A DNA stretch of 48,163 nucleotides from Myxococcota bacterium (GTDB lineage Bacteria; Myxococcota_A; UBA9160; UBA4427), in NCBI GenBank assembly GCA_030748735.1, contig JASMLK010000148.1, forward strand, positions 1-48,163. Reading direction: 5' to 3'. Below the pieces are notes generated by a model that ran no database searches, was not told where the DNA came from, and saw only the letters and a list, made by a program, of their open reading frames with translations. Every line of letters begins with the position of its first letter. The first letter of the stretch is position 1. This document shows positions 10,025 through 19,066 of the stretch, one piece after another. The position numbers and the translations under genes were made by a program.

Positions 10025-10726
10025 ATGCCCCGGGTCTTGATCGTCGAAGACGACGCCCACATTGCGGAAGGGCTCAGGTACAACCTCGAATGCGAGGGGC
10101 ATGCCGTGGTGGTGGCAAGCGACGGCCGGGCCGCGGTCGACCTGCTGGTGGAAGCCGGGCAGCCCTTCGATCTGGTGATTCTCGACCTGATGTTGCCCCG
10201 CATGAGCGGCTTCGAGGTCGCGCGCCGGGTTCGCGCCACGGGCAACTTCGTGGCGATCTTGATGCTCACGGCCAAGGATTCGCCCGAGGACATCGTGCGT
10301 GGGCTCGAGGAAGGCGCCGACGACTATCTCACCAAACCGTTTCATCTCGACGAGCTGCTGGCTCGGGTGAAGGTGCTGCTGCGGCGCCGACGCTGGGACG
10401 GCGTCGAAGAGGAATCCGCAGGCCCGCGCGAAGTGCGCTTCGGCAACGTCCGCGTCAGCTTCGATCAATTCGCGATCGAGCGAGACGGTGAAACGATCGA
10501 ACTGACCACGCGCGAGATGGGCTTGTTGCGCGCGCTGATCGCGCGCGACGGTGAAGTGGTGACACGCGGCGAGTTGCTCGAAGAGGTCTGGGGACTTCGT
10601 CCCGACACGCAGACGCGCGTGATCGACAGCTTCATCGTTCGCCTGCGCCGCTACGTCGAGGACGATCCGTCCAAACCGCGGCACATCGTTTCGGTGCGCG
10701 GCCGCGGCTATCGCTTCGTCAGCTGA
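10025..10726 (+). CDS. OmpR/PhoB-family response regulator
   Basis: A 233-residue regulator. The receiver domain (1-120) has the acidic pair in VEDDAHI, phospho-acceptor Asp54 in VILDLMLP, Thr in MLTAKD and Lys in TKPF. The C-terminal winged helix (about 135-230) has LTTREMGLLRALI, the recognition region VIDSFIVRLRRYVE, and the wing ending VRGRGYRFV. The start is ATG with AAGGAG about seven bases upstream. It is co-transcribed with the kinase at 9061. Targets are unknown; autoregulation and control of the divergent DUF1329 gene are the obvious possibilities. Confidence 0.95.
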   Translation: MPRVLIVEDDAHIAEGLRYNLECEGHAVVVASDGRAAVDLLVEAGQPFDLVILDLMLPRMSGFEVARRVRATGNFVAILMLTAKDSPEDIVRGLEEGADDYLTKPFHLDELLARVKVLLRRRRWDGVEEESAGPREVRFGNVRVSFDQFAIERDGETIELTTREMGLLRALIARDGEVVTRGELLEEVWGLRPDTQTRVIDSFIVRLRRYVEDDPSKPRHIVSVRGRGYRFVS

Positions 10727-10924
10727 CGACGCGACTTACTGCGTCGCACCGCCTTCGTCAAGCACGTTTCATCGACGTCGCCGTTCGATACTGCGGCGAA
10801 TTGTCAAGCTGAGTGCGTTGACGATCGCAACGTGGGTGCATCGCGACATTCGCATTCGGTGGTGATGTGTCTGCCTGCGAGAATTCGCTTGTGGAAACCG
10901 GCGTGCGCGTGCCACCCTTTCGTC

Positions 10925-11704
10925 GTGACCGACCTCGTCCGCATGATGGTGCAGCCTACGCTGCAAGACTCGACGGCGATCTTCGCCTTCGAGGGGTGGA
11001 ACGATGCGGGCGAAGCGGCGAGCACCGCATTGTCGTTCATCAACGAGTCGATTCGATCGGTCCCCCTCGCAGAGATCGATTCGGAGATCTTCTACGACTT
11101 CACCGTGACACGACCCGAAGTGGTGATCGGTGTGGACGGGCAACGAGAGATCCACTGGCCGGGGAACGAATTCCGTTACGGCGCGGCCGACGCGCAACAC
11201 GACCTGGTGACCTGCACCGGTGTCGAGCCCCATCTGCGTTGGCGATGTTTCACCGATTGCGTCGGTGAGGTCGTCAAGGCTGCAGGTGTGCGCCGGGTGG
11301 TGATGCTTGGGTCGTTCCTCGCGGACGTGATCTATTCGCAACCCGTACAGGTGACCGGGATCGCTTCCGATCCGGTGCTTCTCGAACGGGTCGGCGTTGC
11401 AGCGTCCAACTACCAGGGGCCCACGGGTATCCTGGGCGTGTTGAGCGAGCAGTTTGCCGTCGATGGGCTCGAAGTCGTGAGCCTCTGGGCGGGGCTTCCG
11501 CATTACATCAACGCACGCCCGAACCCGCGCGGTGCGTTGGCGTTGGTGCAGATCCTCGGCGAGTGCCTGGACATCCGCTTCGATCTCGACCCGCTCTACC
11601 GCAAGGCGGCCGAGTTCGAAGAACGCATCTCGAAGCTCGTGGCGACGGACCCCGAACTCAGCGACTACGTAAGACAGCTGAAGAAGCGCGAGTTCGCCCA
11701 GTAG
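10925..11704 (+). CDS. PAC2 family protein
   Basis: About 259 residues resembling the PAC2 (proteasome assembly chaperone 2) superfamily of bacterial proteins: the early FAFEGWNDAGEAAS motif, the core VVMLGSFLADV and the later GLPHYI, followed by a helical C-terminus. The function of bacterial PAC2 proteins is not settled. I placed the start at GTG 10925 because family members begin near this point. The frame is open further upstream to ATG 10832 and ATG 10865, but the residues encoded there (rich in Cys, His and Arg) do not look like the family. ATG 10943 is also possible. No strong ribosome-binding site decides between them. The gene converges with the Trm112-like gene, 59 bp away. Confidence 0.8.
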   Translation: MTDLVRMMVQPTLQDSTAIFAFEGWNDAGEAASTALSFINESIRSVPLAEIDSEIFYDFTVTRPEVVIGVDGQREIHWPGNEFRYGAADAQHDLVTCTGVEPHLRWRCFTDCVGEVVKAAGVRRVVMLGSFLADVIYSQPVQVTGIASDPVLLERVGVAASNYQGPTGILGVLSEQFAVDGLEVVSLWAGLPHYINARPNPRGALALVQILGECLDIRFDLDPLYRKAAEFEERISKLVATDPELSDYVRQLKKREFAQ

Positions 11705-11714
11705 TTCGTTCGAC

Positions 11715-11741
11715 CCGCGGCGCGGGGCCGCGGTGCCGCGG
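11715..11741. terminator. GC-rich hairpin between convergent genes
   Basis: CCGCGGC at 11715-11721 pairs with GCCGCGG at 11735-11741 across a 13-base loop in the 59-bp gap between the convergent PAC2 and Trm112-like genes. No U-run follows on either strand, so termination is only a possibility. Confidence 0.35.
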
Positions 11742-11763
11742 CGGGGTGGTCGGGGTGGTCGGG

Positions 11764-12015
11764 TCAGGAAAGCTCGATCGATTCCTCGACCAGCATCACG
11801 GGGATGCCGTCGTCGACGATGTAGAGGACCTTGCCGTCTTCGCGGAGCAAGCCTTCGCTGATCGCCTTGCCGACCGCGTCGCCGCCGCGGTTGCGCAGGT
11901 CGCCCGCTTCGATGCGTGTGTTCACCTGCCGGATGATCTCGTCGGCGGCGGGCGCGACCCGTTGCTTGGTTTCGGGGCAGACGAGTATCTCGAGAAGCTC
12001 CTGGCTGACCGGCAT
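11764..12015 (-). CDS. Trm112-family small protein
   Basis: An 83-residue protein beginning MPVSQELLEILVCPETKQRV and ending in IVDDGIPVMLVEESIEL, the layout of short bacterial Trm112/YcaR-type proteins. Only one cysteine of the usual zinc knuckle (LVCPET) is visible, so zinc binding is doubtful. The start is ATG 12015 with AAGGGA nine bases upstream. The frame is open further upstream, but that stretch reads over the end of the preceding gene and does not resemble the family. It lies 44 bp downstream of the acyl-CoA dehydrogenase at 12060 and may be co-transcribed with it. Confidence 0.82.
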   Translation of the reverse strand: MPVSQELLEILVCPETKQRVAPAADEIIRQVNTRIEAGDLRNRGGDAVGKAISEGLLREDGKVLYIVDDGIPVMLVEESIELS

Positions 12016-12059
12016 AGTGTTGTTCCCTTGGCGAGAGACGAGCGTTGGTGGTTCTTCGA

Positions 12060-13292
12060 TTATCGGAGCACGGACGACGGGTAGTCCAGAATGCGCCGCG
12101 CGACAATCAACTGATTGATCTGCTGGGTCCCTTCGTAGATGTCGTTGATCTTGGCGTCCCGCATCCACTTTTCGACCATGAGCTTCGTCGAATAGCCCTC
12201 GGCCCCGAGCAGGCCGACCGCCTTCTGGGTGATCCGGGTGACTGCGAGGCCCGCCTTGGCCTTCGCCATCGACGCTTCGAGGTTGTTGGGCCGGCCCTTG
12301 CTGATGAGCGACGCCGCCCGCCAGGTGAGCAGGCGCGCGGCCTGGAGTTCGGCCTCCATTTCCATCAGGTCGCGTTCGAGGGCGGTGAGTTCCGCGGGCG
12401 GGGCGTCGTAGCGGATCTCGACCCCGCGTTCGGCGAGGTTTTCCTTCACGAAGTCGAGGGACGCACGGCCCACGCCCACCGCCATGGCGGCGACGATGGG
12501 GCGGCTGGCGTCGAAGGTCGCGAGCACGCCCTTGAAGCCCTTGTCCCCCGCCTTCTTGGGGTCCTTCTTCTTCACCTCGGCGCTGCCCAGCAGGTGGTCG
12601 CGGGGCACGCGGCAGTTTTCGAAGCGCAGGGTCGCGGTGTCCGATGCGCGGATGCCGAGCTTCTTTTCACAGCCGACGAGTTCCATGCCGGGGGTGTTGG
12701 CCGGGACCACGAACGACTTGATGCCGGCGCGTCCCGCTTCGGGGTCGATCGTCGCCCACACGACGGTGAAGCCGCCGTCGACGGTCGATGAACCCTTGCC
12801 CGCGGTGCAGAAGATCTTCTGCCCGTTGATCACCCATTCGTCGCTGGCTTCGTCGAATTCGGCGGTGGTTTCGATCGCCGAGGCGTCGGAGCCGGCCTGG
12901 GGTTCGGTGATCGCCATCGCGCCCCAGATCGGGTGTCCACCGTCGGCGTGGAAGTGCTTCAGGAACTGCACCTTCTGCTCGGACGTCCCGGCTGCGCCGA
13001 CCGCCGAACCACCGAGCGCGGGCGTCGGCATTCGCAGGTAGAGCGCGGCGTCGCCGAAGCAGAGTTCTTCGGCCTGCACGCAGGCCTGGATGAAGCCGTC
13101 CGAGGGGCCGTCGAGCTTGCCCGAGGTCTGCTTGCGACCGGTGTTCCACCACCACTCGACCCACTCGGTGGGGACTTCGCCCTCGTTTTCGTCGTAGCGG
13201 CGCGAGATGGGGCGCATCTGCTCCATGGCGATGCTGTTGAAGTGCTCTTTGGCCGCGACGGTGTTTTCGGTGGGTTCGAATGAGATGGCCAT
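12060..13292 (-). CDS. Acyl-CoA dehydrogenase (canonical YEGT catalytic Glu)
   Basis: A 410-residue flavoprotein that should oxidise an acyl-CoA to the 2-enoyl-CoA. The FAD/substrate loop is AITEPQAGSDASA, followed by INGQKIFCTAG. The C-terminal domain ends with GAEGYSTKLMVEKWMRDAK and IYEGTQQINQLIVARRI, with catalytic Glu near residue 387 at the usual position. The start is ATG 13292 (MAISFEPTENTV); an open extension upstream encodes Arg-rich sequence over the neighbouring gene and is discarded. It is transcribed after the second dehydrogenase (13349-14434), 56 bp downstream of it, so the two may form a hetero-oligomer or act in one pathway. The substrate cannot be told from sequence. Confidence 0.93.
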   Translation of the reverse strand: MAISFEPTENTVAAKEHFNSIAMEQMRPISRRYDENEGEVPTEWVEWWWNTGRKQTSGKLDGPSDGFIQACVQAEELCFGDAALYLRMPTPALGGSAVGAAGTSEQKVQFLKHFHADGGHPIWGAMAITEPQAGSDASAIETTAEFDEASDEWVINGQKIFCTAGKGSSTVDGGFTVVWATIDPEAGRAGIKSFVVPANTPGMELVGCEKKLGIRASDTATLRFENCRVPRDHLLGSAEVKKKDPKKAGDKGFKGVLATFDASRPIVAAMAVGVGRASLDFVKENLAERGVEIRYDAPPAELTALERDLMEMEAELQAARLLTWRAASLISKGRPNNLEASMAKAKAGLAVTRITQKAVGLLGAEGYSTKLMVEKWMRDAKINDIYEGTQQINQLIVARRILDYPSSVLR

Positions 13293-13348
13293 GGGATTCC
13301 TTGCCAGAGGTGAAGAAGGTGTGGTGCGAACGGGAAGGGCGAGTGCGA

Positions 13349-14434
13349 CTACACGAGGGACAGGGCTTCGAAGCTCGCGAAGCCGCTGGCGTTTCGAAGG
13401 TGCATTTCCGGCAGGTAGTCGCGGATGTAGCCATGCCCGCCAAAGACCTGAACGGCGCCGTCCGAAACCGTCAGCGCGACCTTCTGCGCCTGCTGGTACG
13501 CCAGGGTGGCCTCGCGCAGGGCGTCCTTGCCATCGTCGAGACGCCATGCGGCTTCCCAGGTGAGCAGACGCGCGCCGTCGATCTCGATCGCCATGTCGGC
13601 CAGCTTGAACGCGATGGCCTGCCGCGTGGCGATGGGCGCACCGAAGGTCTCGCGTTCCTTCGCGTAGTCGCGCGAGGTTTCGAAGGCCGCTCGCGCCACG
13701 CCGATCGCCATCGCGGCCATCGCCACGCGACCGCGAACGATCAGGCTGCGCACGTCGGCACCCGCCTCACCGCCGAGGCGGGCCGAGGCCGGGACTTCGA
13801 CACCCGAGAGGGTGATCTCCTCGGTGGCCAGCCCGCGCAGCCCCAGATTCGACTCGCGCTTGCGATCGATGCCCGAGGATTTCGCATCGACGAGAAACGC
13901 CTGAAGCGCATCCCCCTCCATCGCAGTCACGAGCATCGGGAGTTCGCCGGGGGCGGGGACCTGGCACTTGCGACCCTCGATCACGTAGTGGTCGCCGTTT
14001 CGGGTTGCCGTGGTTCGAGGCCGAAACACGTCGAAGTCGAACTCGGGCTCGGTGATCGCGAGCGCACCGGCTTGGAATTCACTCCCGCACAGCGCCTTTA
14101 GAACCGTGTTCTTCTGTTCGTCGGTTCCGAAGTCGGCAACGGGCAGGCCTACGAGGGAGGGCGTCAATATACCGACGGCGATCGCGAGGTCGCCCCAGGC
14201 GAGCTCTTCGGCGATCAGGCAGCCAGTGACCGCACTGCGCTCACCGCCGCCGCCGACCGCCTCGGGCAGGGCGTTGGCCACGAGTCCGAGTTCGTGGGCG
14301 GCGGATACGATTTCCGCAGGCATCTCGCCGGTTTCGTCACACGTTCGCGCCTGGGGCCGGACTTCGTTTTCGGCGAACTGGCGAACGGTTTCGGCGATCA
14401 GGGCCTGATCGTCACTGGGCTGGAACTCGATCAT
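13349..14434 (-). CDS. Acyl-CoA dehydrogenase, short divergent form
   Basis: A 361-residue member of the acyl-CoA dehydrogenase family. The N-terminal helical domain (IEFQPSDDQALIAETVRQF), middle domain with LAITEPEFDFDVF, and C-terminal GGHGYIRDYLPEMHLRNAS are all present. The usual AGSD FAD-loop segment is replaced by EFDFDV. The terminal YEGT motif is replaced by FEAL, which keeps the Glu at the aligned position. The protein ends about ten residues after it, lacking the usual LIVAR helix. These are features of the subfamily found beside canonical dehydrogenases, often as a partner subunit. It is first in a minus-strand operon with the canonical dehydrogenase. The promoter should lie in the 713-bp gap shared with the divergent act operon. 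Confidence 0.9.
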   Translation of the reverse strand: MIEFQPSDDQALIAETVRQFAENEVRPQARTCDETGEMPAEIVSAAHELGLVANALPEAVGGGGERSAVTGCLIAEELAWGDLAIAVGILTPSLVGLPVADFGTDEQKNTVLKALCGSEFQAGALAITEPEFDFDVFRPRTTATRNGDHYVIEGRKCQVPAPGELPMLVTAMEGDALQAFLVDAKSSGIDRKRESNLGLRGLATEEITLSGVEVPASARLGGEAGADVRSLIVRGRVAMAAMAIGVARAAFETSRDYAKERETFGAPIATRQAIAFKLADMAIEIDGARLLTWEAAWRLDDGKDALREATLAYQQAQKVALTVSDGAVQVFGGHGYIRDYLPEMHLRNASGFASFEALSLV

Positions 14435-15147
14435 GATTTCCGGTTCTCGCAGGTCGGCCGTGCGCCCGCATCGAAGGGGACGCGCGCGCTGGCTCGGGTT
14501 CGAGGTGGGGTACGAAGTGGATCGGGGATGTGGCGGATTCCACGTGGGCGGGGCCGTCCGTCCGGCCGCTCGCCGCCGTCAGGGCCCGAATTCGGGCAGT
14601 CCGCCCGTCGGGCGCGCGGATTCTAACAGCAAATCGGAGGATGTACGGTCGCCGGTCGTGGTTGCGCGGCGAACTCGGGAAAACACCCCTGCCGAACGTC
14701 TCGCAGCGAGCGTCCGCAACGATTCGATGCGCCGCGGGGTTCGGCATTCGGACGGAAGCTGGTTGACGGCGATCGGGCGAAGTCGTAAAACCACCTCGCG
14801 AAAGTAGGCCGCGGGCGGGATGGAGCGGCGATCGAGCCGGTTTCAAGATCGCAGCGACCTTCGCGCCCTTTCTACTTCGCACGAATTTTCGCTTGGAAAG
14901 TTGGAAGCTGTTCTTTGCACGACGTTGGCGCCGGTGCCTGTGTCCAGGCCCGACGCGGACGGGAACTCCCCACAAGTCGTAGGCAAAGTCCGGTCAGCGG
15001 CTCCGCGCACTGGCCGGTTTCGGCGCGTGCGGAGCTGTACGCAGGGAAGCAAGCGCCACAAAGACAGCTCGACGGCCGTCGGGACCCAATCCAGCGAACC
15101 AGCAAACCAGCGAAATATAGAGATCGACGGAGGCCATCGAGAATCGT
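14435..15147. other. 713-bp gene-free divergent regulatory region
   Basis: It separates the minus-strand dehydrogenase operon from the plus-strand alternative complex III operon. Open frames occur in several phases, but their translations are rich in Arg, Pro and Ser, match no family I recognise and have no ribosome-binding site. Slightly A+T-richer patches occur near 14640-14660, 14880-14920 and 15100-15120, the last just before actA. Promoters for both operons must lie here; I cannot place -35/-10 boxes with confidence. Confidence 0.6.
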
Positions 15148-15915
15148 ATGAGCAGCCACAATTGCCGAAGTTGCCGAACGGGGACGCACCGCGAAGGGTT
15201 TGCGTCGACCGGGCGCGCGGCCCAGACGGGTCTCGTCGTCGTCTTGGCGATGGTGCTCACCGCGGGGGCCGCGTTCGCCGGAAGCGGTGAGAAGAAGGTC
15301 GCGACCAGTGTGTGTGACGCCCACCGCCTGAAGGAAATGAAGGCCCTCGATCCGCACCTCGAGATCGAGATCCCGGCCGAGTTCGACAAGAAGTTTCCGA
15401 CCGCCAGCGCCTGTAATTCGCATGAGCTCGCCCAGGACGTCGAAGCGCCGGGGCCGATGCAGCCGATTCCCTTCAGCCACAAGCATCACGCGGGCGACTT
15501 CGAGATCGACTGCCAGTACTGCCATTCGAACACCGACGAGTCGCGCACCGCGGGCATGCCCTCGGTCGAGGTCTGCATGGGCTGCCACGGGCAGTTCCCC
15601 AAGGAATACGACGAGCTCGAGGGCATCCAGACGCTCAAGGAGCACTGGGAAAAGAAAGAGCCCCTCGTCTGGAAGCAGATCCATCGCCTGCCCGAGCACG
15701 CGAAGTTCCGTCACAACCGGCACATCAAGGCCGGCCTCGAGTGCCAGCGCTGCCACGGCCCGGTCGAGACCATCGAGAAGCTGAGCCTCGTGCCGGACAC
15801 CGAATACTGGCAGTACGGTCTTCCGACCCACAAGCTCGAAATGGGTTGGTGCATCCAGTGCCACCGCGAAAACAACCAGCAGGCGTCGCAAGACTGCCTT
15901 CTTTGTCATTACTGA
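15148..15915 (+). CDS. actA: Alternative complex III subunit ActA, pentahaem cytochrome c
   Basis: A 255-residue protein with an N-terminal signal or anchor segment (GLVVVLAMVLTAGAAFAG, ending near residue 47) and five CXXCH haem-binding motifs beginning at Cys122, 143, 199, 235 and 250. Further histidines (FSHKHHAGDF, FRHNRHIKAG) fit axial ligands. This matches ActA, the pentahaem periplasmic subunit that takes electrons from the Fe-S subunit in the quinol:cytochrome c oxidoreductase called alternative complex III. It is first in an A-B-C-D-E-F series. The start is ATG, with GGAGG about 14 bases upstream. A 97-bp gap with two hairpins separates it from actB, whereas all later genes overlap. 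Confidence 0.95.
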   Translation: MSSHNCRSCRTGTHREGFASTGRAAQTGLVVVLAMVLTAGAAFAGSGEKKVATSVCDAHRLKEMKALDPHLEIEIPAEFDKKFPTASACNSHELAQDVEAPGPMQPIPFSHKHHAGDFEIDCQYCHSNTDESRTAGMPSVEVCMGCHGQFPKEYDELEGIQTLKEHWEKKEPLVWKQIHRLPEHAKFRHNRHIKAGLECQRCHGPVETIEKLSLVPDTEYWQYGLPTHKLEMGWCIQCHRENNQQASQDCLLCHY

Positions 15916-15917
15916 CA

Positions 15918-15970
15918 GCAAGTCGCCTTACGGCAACTTGCTCGGCCGCAGGCGCTTCTCGTCGCGGCCG
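15918..15970 (+). promoter_or_regulatory. Two consecutive hairpins in the actA-actB gap
   Basis: Hairpin 1 pairs GCAAGT (15918-15923) with ACTTGC (15936-15941), with an inner GCC/GGC extension and a TTAC loop. Hairpin 2 pairs CGGCCGC (15943-15949) with GCGGCCG (15964-15970). No T-run follows, so these are more likely mRNA processing or stabilising elements, or a partial attenuator, than full terminators. They could raise ActA output over the rest of the operon. Confidence 0.55.
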
Positions 15971-16012
15971 CTTTCAGCGAATCAAGCAAGCGATACAAGA
16001 CAGGACGAACGT

Positions 16013-19000
16013 ATGCCCGAGCTCGATCGTCGAGATTTTCTGAAGCTGGTCGGAGCGACCACCGGCGCCGCAGCGGCGGCCGGTTGTTCCGATCCCGTCG
16101 AGAACCTGATTCCGTATGTCATTCAGCCGGAAGAGGTGACGCCGGGCATCGCAGTCGACTACGCGTCGACTTGCCTGGAATGCCCCGTCGCATGCGGTCT
16201 GCATGTGACGACCCGGGAAGGCCGGCCGATCAAACTCGAAGGCAACCCCGACCACCCGACCAACCAGGGCGCGCTCTGCGCACGCGGTCAGGTGGGGCTC
16301 GGCCGCACCTATCACCCGGACCGCTACGAAGGCCCGAAGGTGAGCGGCAGTAACGGCCTCGGTGACATCTCCTGGCAGGACGCGACCGCCAAGGTCGCGG
16401 CCAAGGTGAAGGCATCACCGGGTGGCACCTGGATCCTCGGTGGGCCGGTCGGTCCGACCCTCGCCGGAGTGATGGACGAATTCGTGCAGGCCACGGGCGC
16501 CGCGGGCCGGGTCGTCTACGACCCGTTCGATCACGCGGCACTGCGGGCCGCGACGGGCCTGGTCTTCGGCCGCGAGGTCGAACCCGAATTCGATCTCAGC
16601 GGCGCGGATCTCGTGCTCGACTTCAGCTCCGACTTCCTCGACCAGGGCACCTCGCCGGTCGCCCACGCGATGCAGTTCGCGCAGGCCAAGGACGTAGCGA
16701 ACCACGGTGGCGCCGCGCTCGTGAGCGTGGGGCCGCGCCTTTCGATGACCGCCTCGAAGGCCGACAAGTGGATCCCGAGCGCAGCGGGCGGCGAAGGTGC
16801 GCTGGCTCTGGCGCTCGCACTCGCGGTCTATAACAAGAGCGGCGGCGCCCACAAGAAGGGTGGTTCGGTGGCGGGCGACGCGCGCGGCGTGAGCGACCTG
16901 ATGTCGGGCCTCAACCAGGGGCAACTGCTCAAGCAGGCGGGCGTCGACAGCCACGACTTCGACGCCCTGGTCGACAAGGTGCTGCACGCGAAGCACGCGG
17001 TGGCGCTGCCGCCGGGCATTTCGGCCGCCAGCCAGAACGCAACTTCGGACGCGGCGGCGGTGCTTCTCTTGAACGCACTGCTCGGCGCGCTGGATTCGCA
17101 GCTCAAGATCCCCGCGGAAGACACGGCCGAGCGCGCGTCGTCGTACAACGACGTCCAGAAGCTCGTGGCGGACATGCAGGCCGGCCGGGTCGACGTGCTG
17201 CTGATCAACGACTCGAACCCGCTCTACTCGCTGCCGGCTTCGTCGGGCTTCGCCGATGCGTTGGCCAAGGTCGACACGGTGGTGTCCTTCGCCACGATGA
17301 AGGACGAAACGGCCGAGGCCGCAGGGCTGGTCCTTCCCGATCACGACGCCTTCGAATCGTGGGGTGACGCCTCCCCCCGCGCCGGCGTGCACAGCATCGT
17401 GCAGCCGACCATTCGACCGCTGCACGACACGCAGGCGCTCGGCGACACGCTGCTCGCGATTGCGCGCGAAGCGGGTGCGAGCGTCGGCGAGGGCAGCTTC
17501 CTCGATCGCCTGAAGACGGGCTTCATGGGGACCGACTGGCGCCAGGCCGTGGCAAACGGTGGCCTGCTCGACGCAGCCGAAGCTCCGGCCGCCGAGGTCG
17601 CGGCTACGGTTTCGCAGATCAACGTGGCGCCGGTGGAACTCGCGGGCAGCGGCGAATACACGCTGGTCGCCTATCCCCATACCTTCCTCGGCGACGGCAG
17701 CGCCGCAGCGCTTCCCTGGATGCAGGAGATCCCCGACCCGGTGGCGCGTGCTTCTTGGCTGTCGTGGCTCGAGGTCAACGACAAGACCTGCGAGAAGCTC
17801 GGCGTCGACTACGGCGAAGTGGTCGAGGTGTCGACCGCAGGTGGCAGCGTCAAGCTCCCGGTCTACCCGCGCGGTGGCATCCAGGAAGACGTGATCGCCA
17901 TCGCGACCGGTCAGGGCCACACCGTTGGCCACTACGCGTCGCTCGAAGGCGACGGCCGCCCGGGTGTCGCACGCGGCGTGAGCGTGATCTCACTGCTCGC
18001 CGACATGGCGGACGGCAGCGGCGCGCGCACCTGGTTGAACACCAGGGCCAGCGTGTCGGCGAGCGGCGAATACCAGCGCATTCCGCTCACGCAGTTCACC
18101 GACAACCAGCGCGAGCGCGAGCTGGCGCCGACGGTTTCGCTTGCGGCGGTGGCTGCGGGCGAAGGTCACCTCGCCGACCCGAAGGACGCGGGCCATGGCG
18201 GTGACGAGCATGGCGACGGGCACGACGACGGCGGCCACCACGCCTTCATCCTGCCCTTCGACCCGGCCAACGACGCCGACCCCGAAAGCGAATACCGCTG
18301 GGCCATGTCGATCGACAACGACAAGTGCTCGGGTTGTGGCGCCTGCGTGGCGGCCTGTTACACCGAGAACAACATCCCGATCGTCGGCGAAGAAGGCATG
18401 GCGATGCATCGGGAGACGAGCTGGATCCGCATCGAGCGCTACGTCGACGAAGGCGACCGCAGCGACGGCCTCGAACGCCGGCCGCATCCGGACCGCGAAG
18501 ACCTCGGCAAGACCGACGTCCGCTACGCCCCGATGCTCTGCCAGCAGTGCGGCGCGGCACCCTGCGAAGCGGTGTGCCCCGTGATCGCGACCTACCACTC
18601 GCCCGACGGGCTGAACGGCATGATCTACAACCGCTGCGTGGGTACGCGCTACTGCGCGAACAACTGCGTGTACAAGGTCCGCCGCTTCAACTACTGGGAC
18701 TACAGCCGCGATTCCTGGCCGGGCAACCTGAACCTGATGCACAACCCCGACGTCACGACCCGCCAGCAGGGCGTGATGGAAAAGTGCACGTTCTGTGTCC
18801 AGCGCATCCACGCCGCGCGCCAGAAGGCCAAGGACGAAGGCCGCCCCATTGCCGACGGCGAGGTCAAGACGGCCTGCCAGCAGACCTGCCCGAGTCAGGC
18901 CATCGAATTCGGCAACGCCAAGGACAAGAAGAGCAAGGTGGTGGAAACCGCGCACGATGAAACGCGCGCCTACCACTCGTTGCACATTTTGAACACCCGA

Positions 19001-19066
19001 CCGGCGATCACCTACTTGAAGCAGGTGGATCGATCGGGTTCGGATGACGAGAGGTCCCACGGATGA
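16013..19066 (+). CDS. actB: Alternative complex III subunit ActB, molybdopterin-fold/Fe-S protein
   Basis: 1017 residues, with a twin-arginine motif (DRRDFLKLVG, residues 5-14) followed by AAAGC, so Tat export with possible lipidation at Cys25. The first two-thirds is the molybdopterin-oxidoreductase-like B1 domain, with CLECPVAC at residues 54-61 and later GALCARGQ. The last third is the ferredoxin-like B2 domain, with cysteine clusters CSGCGACVAACY (from residue 772), CQQCGAAPCEAVCP, CVGTRYCANNC and CTFC...CQQTCP. In known complexes this domain carries electrons from the quinol site in ActC to ActA. A His/Asp/Gly-rich linker (about 723-742) separates the domains. The start is ATG 16013 with AGGA upstream; an open extension to 15938 lacks these features. 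It overlaps actC by four bases (ATGA). Confidence 0.95.
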   Translation: MPELDRRDFLKLVGATTGAAAAAGCSDPVENLIPYVIQPEEVTPGIAVDYASTCLECPVACGLHVTTREGRPIKLEGNPDHPTNQGALCARGQVGLGRTYHPDRYEGPKVSGSNGLGDISWQDATAKVAAKVKASPGGTWILGGPVGPTLAGVMDEFVQATGAAGRVVYDPFDHAALRAATGLVFGREVEPEFDLSGADLVLDFSSDFLDQGTSPVAHAMQFAQAKDVANHGGAALVSVGPRLSMTASKADKWIPSAAGGEGALALALALAVYNKSGGAHKKGGSVAGDARGVSDLMSGLNQGQLLKQAGVDSHDFDALVDKVLHAKHAVALPPGISAASQNATSDAAAVLLLNALLGALDSQLKIPAEDTAERASSYNDVQKLVADMQAGRVDVLLINDSNPLYSLPASSGFADALAKVDTVVSFATMKDETAEAAGLVLPDHDAFESWGDASPRAGVHSIVQPTIRPLHDTQALGDTLLAIAREAGASVGEGSFLDRLKTGFMGTDWRQAVANGGLLDAAEAPAAEVAATVSQINVAPVELAGSGEYTLVAYPHTFLGDGSAAALPWMQEIPDPVARASWLSWLEVNDKTCEKLGVDYGEVVEVSTAGGSVKLPVYPRGGIQEDVIAIATGQGHTVGHYASLEGDGRPGVARGVSVISLLADMADGSGARTWLNTRASVSASGEYQRIPLTQFTDNQRERELAPTVSLAAVAAGEGHLADPKDAGHGGDEHGDGHDDGGHHAFILPFDPANDADPESEYRWAMSIDNDKCSGCGACVAACYTENNIPIVGEEGMAMHRETSWIRIERYVDEGDRSDGLERRPHPDREDLGKTDVRYAPMLCQQCGAAPCEAVCPVIATYHSPDGLNGMIYNRCVGTRYCANNCVYKVRRFNYWDYSRDSWPGNLNLMHNPDVTTRQQGVMEKCTFCVQRIHAARQKAKDEGRPIADGEVKTACQQTCPSQAIEFGNAKDKKSKVVETAHDETRAYHSLHILNTRPAITYLKQVDRSGSDDERSHG

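Noticed and set aside
13349..14434. Loss of the catalytic Glu in the short acyl-CoA dehydrogenase
   Set aside because: On alignment the Glu of FEAL falls at the same position as that of YEGT, so the residue is retained.
14412..14975. Possible small genes in the region upstream of actA
   Set aside because: Translations are Arg/Pro/Ser-rich in all phases, with no start signals or family motifs.
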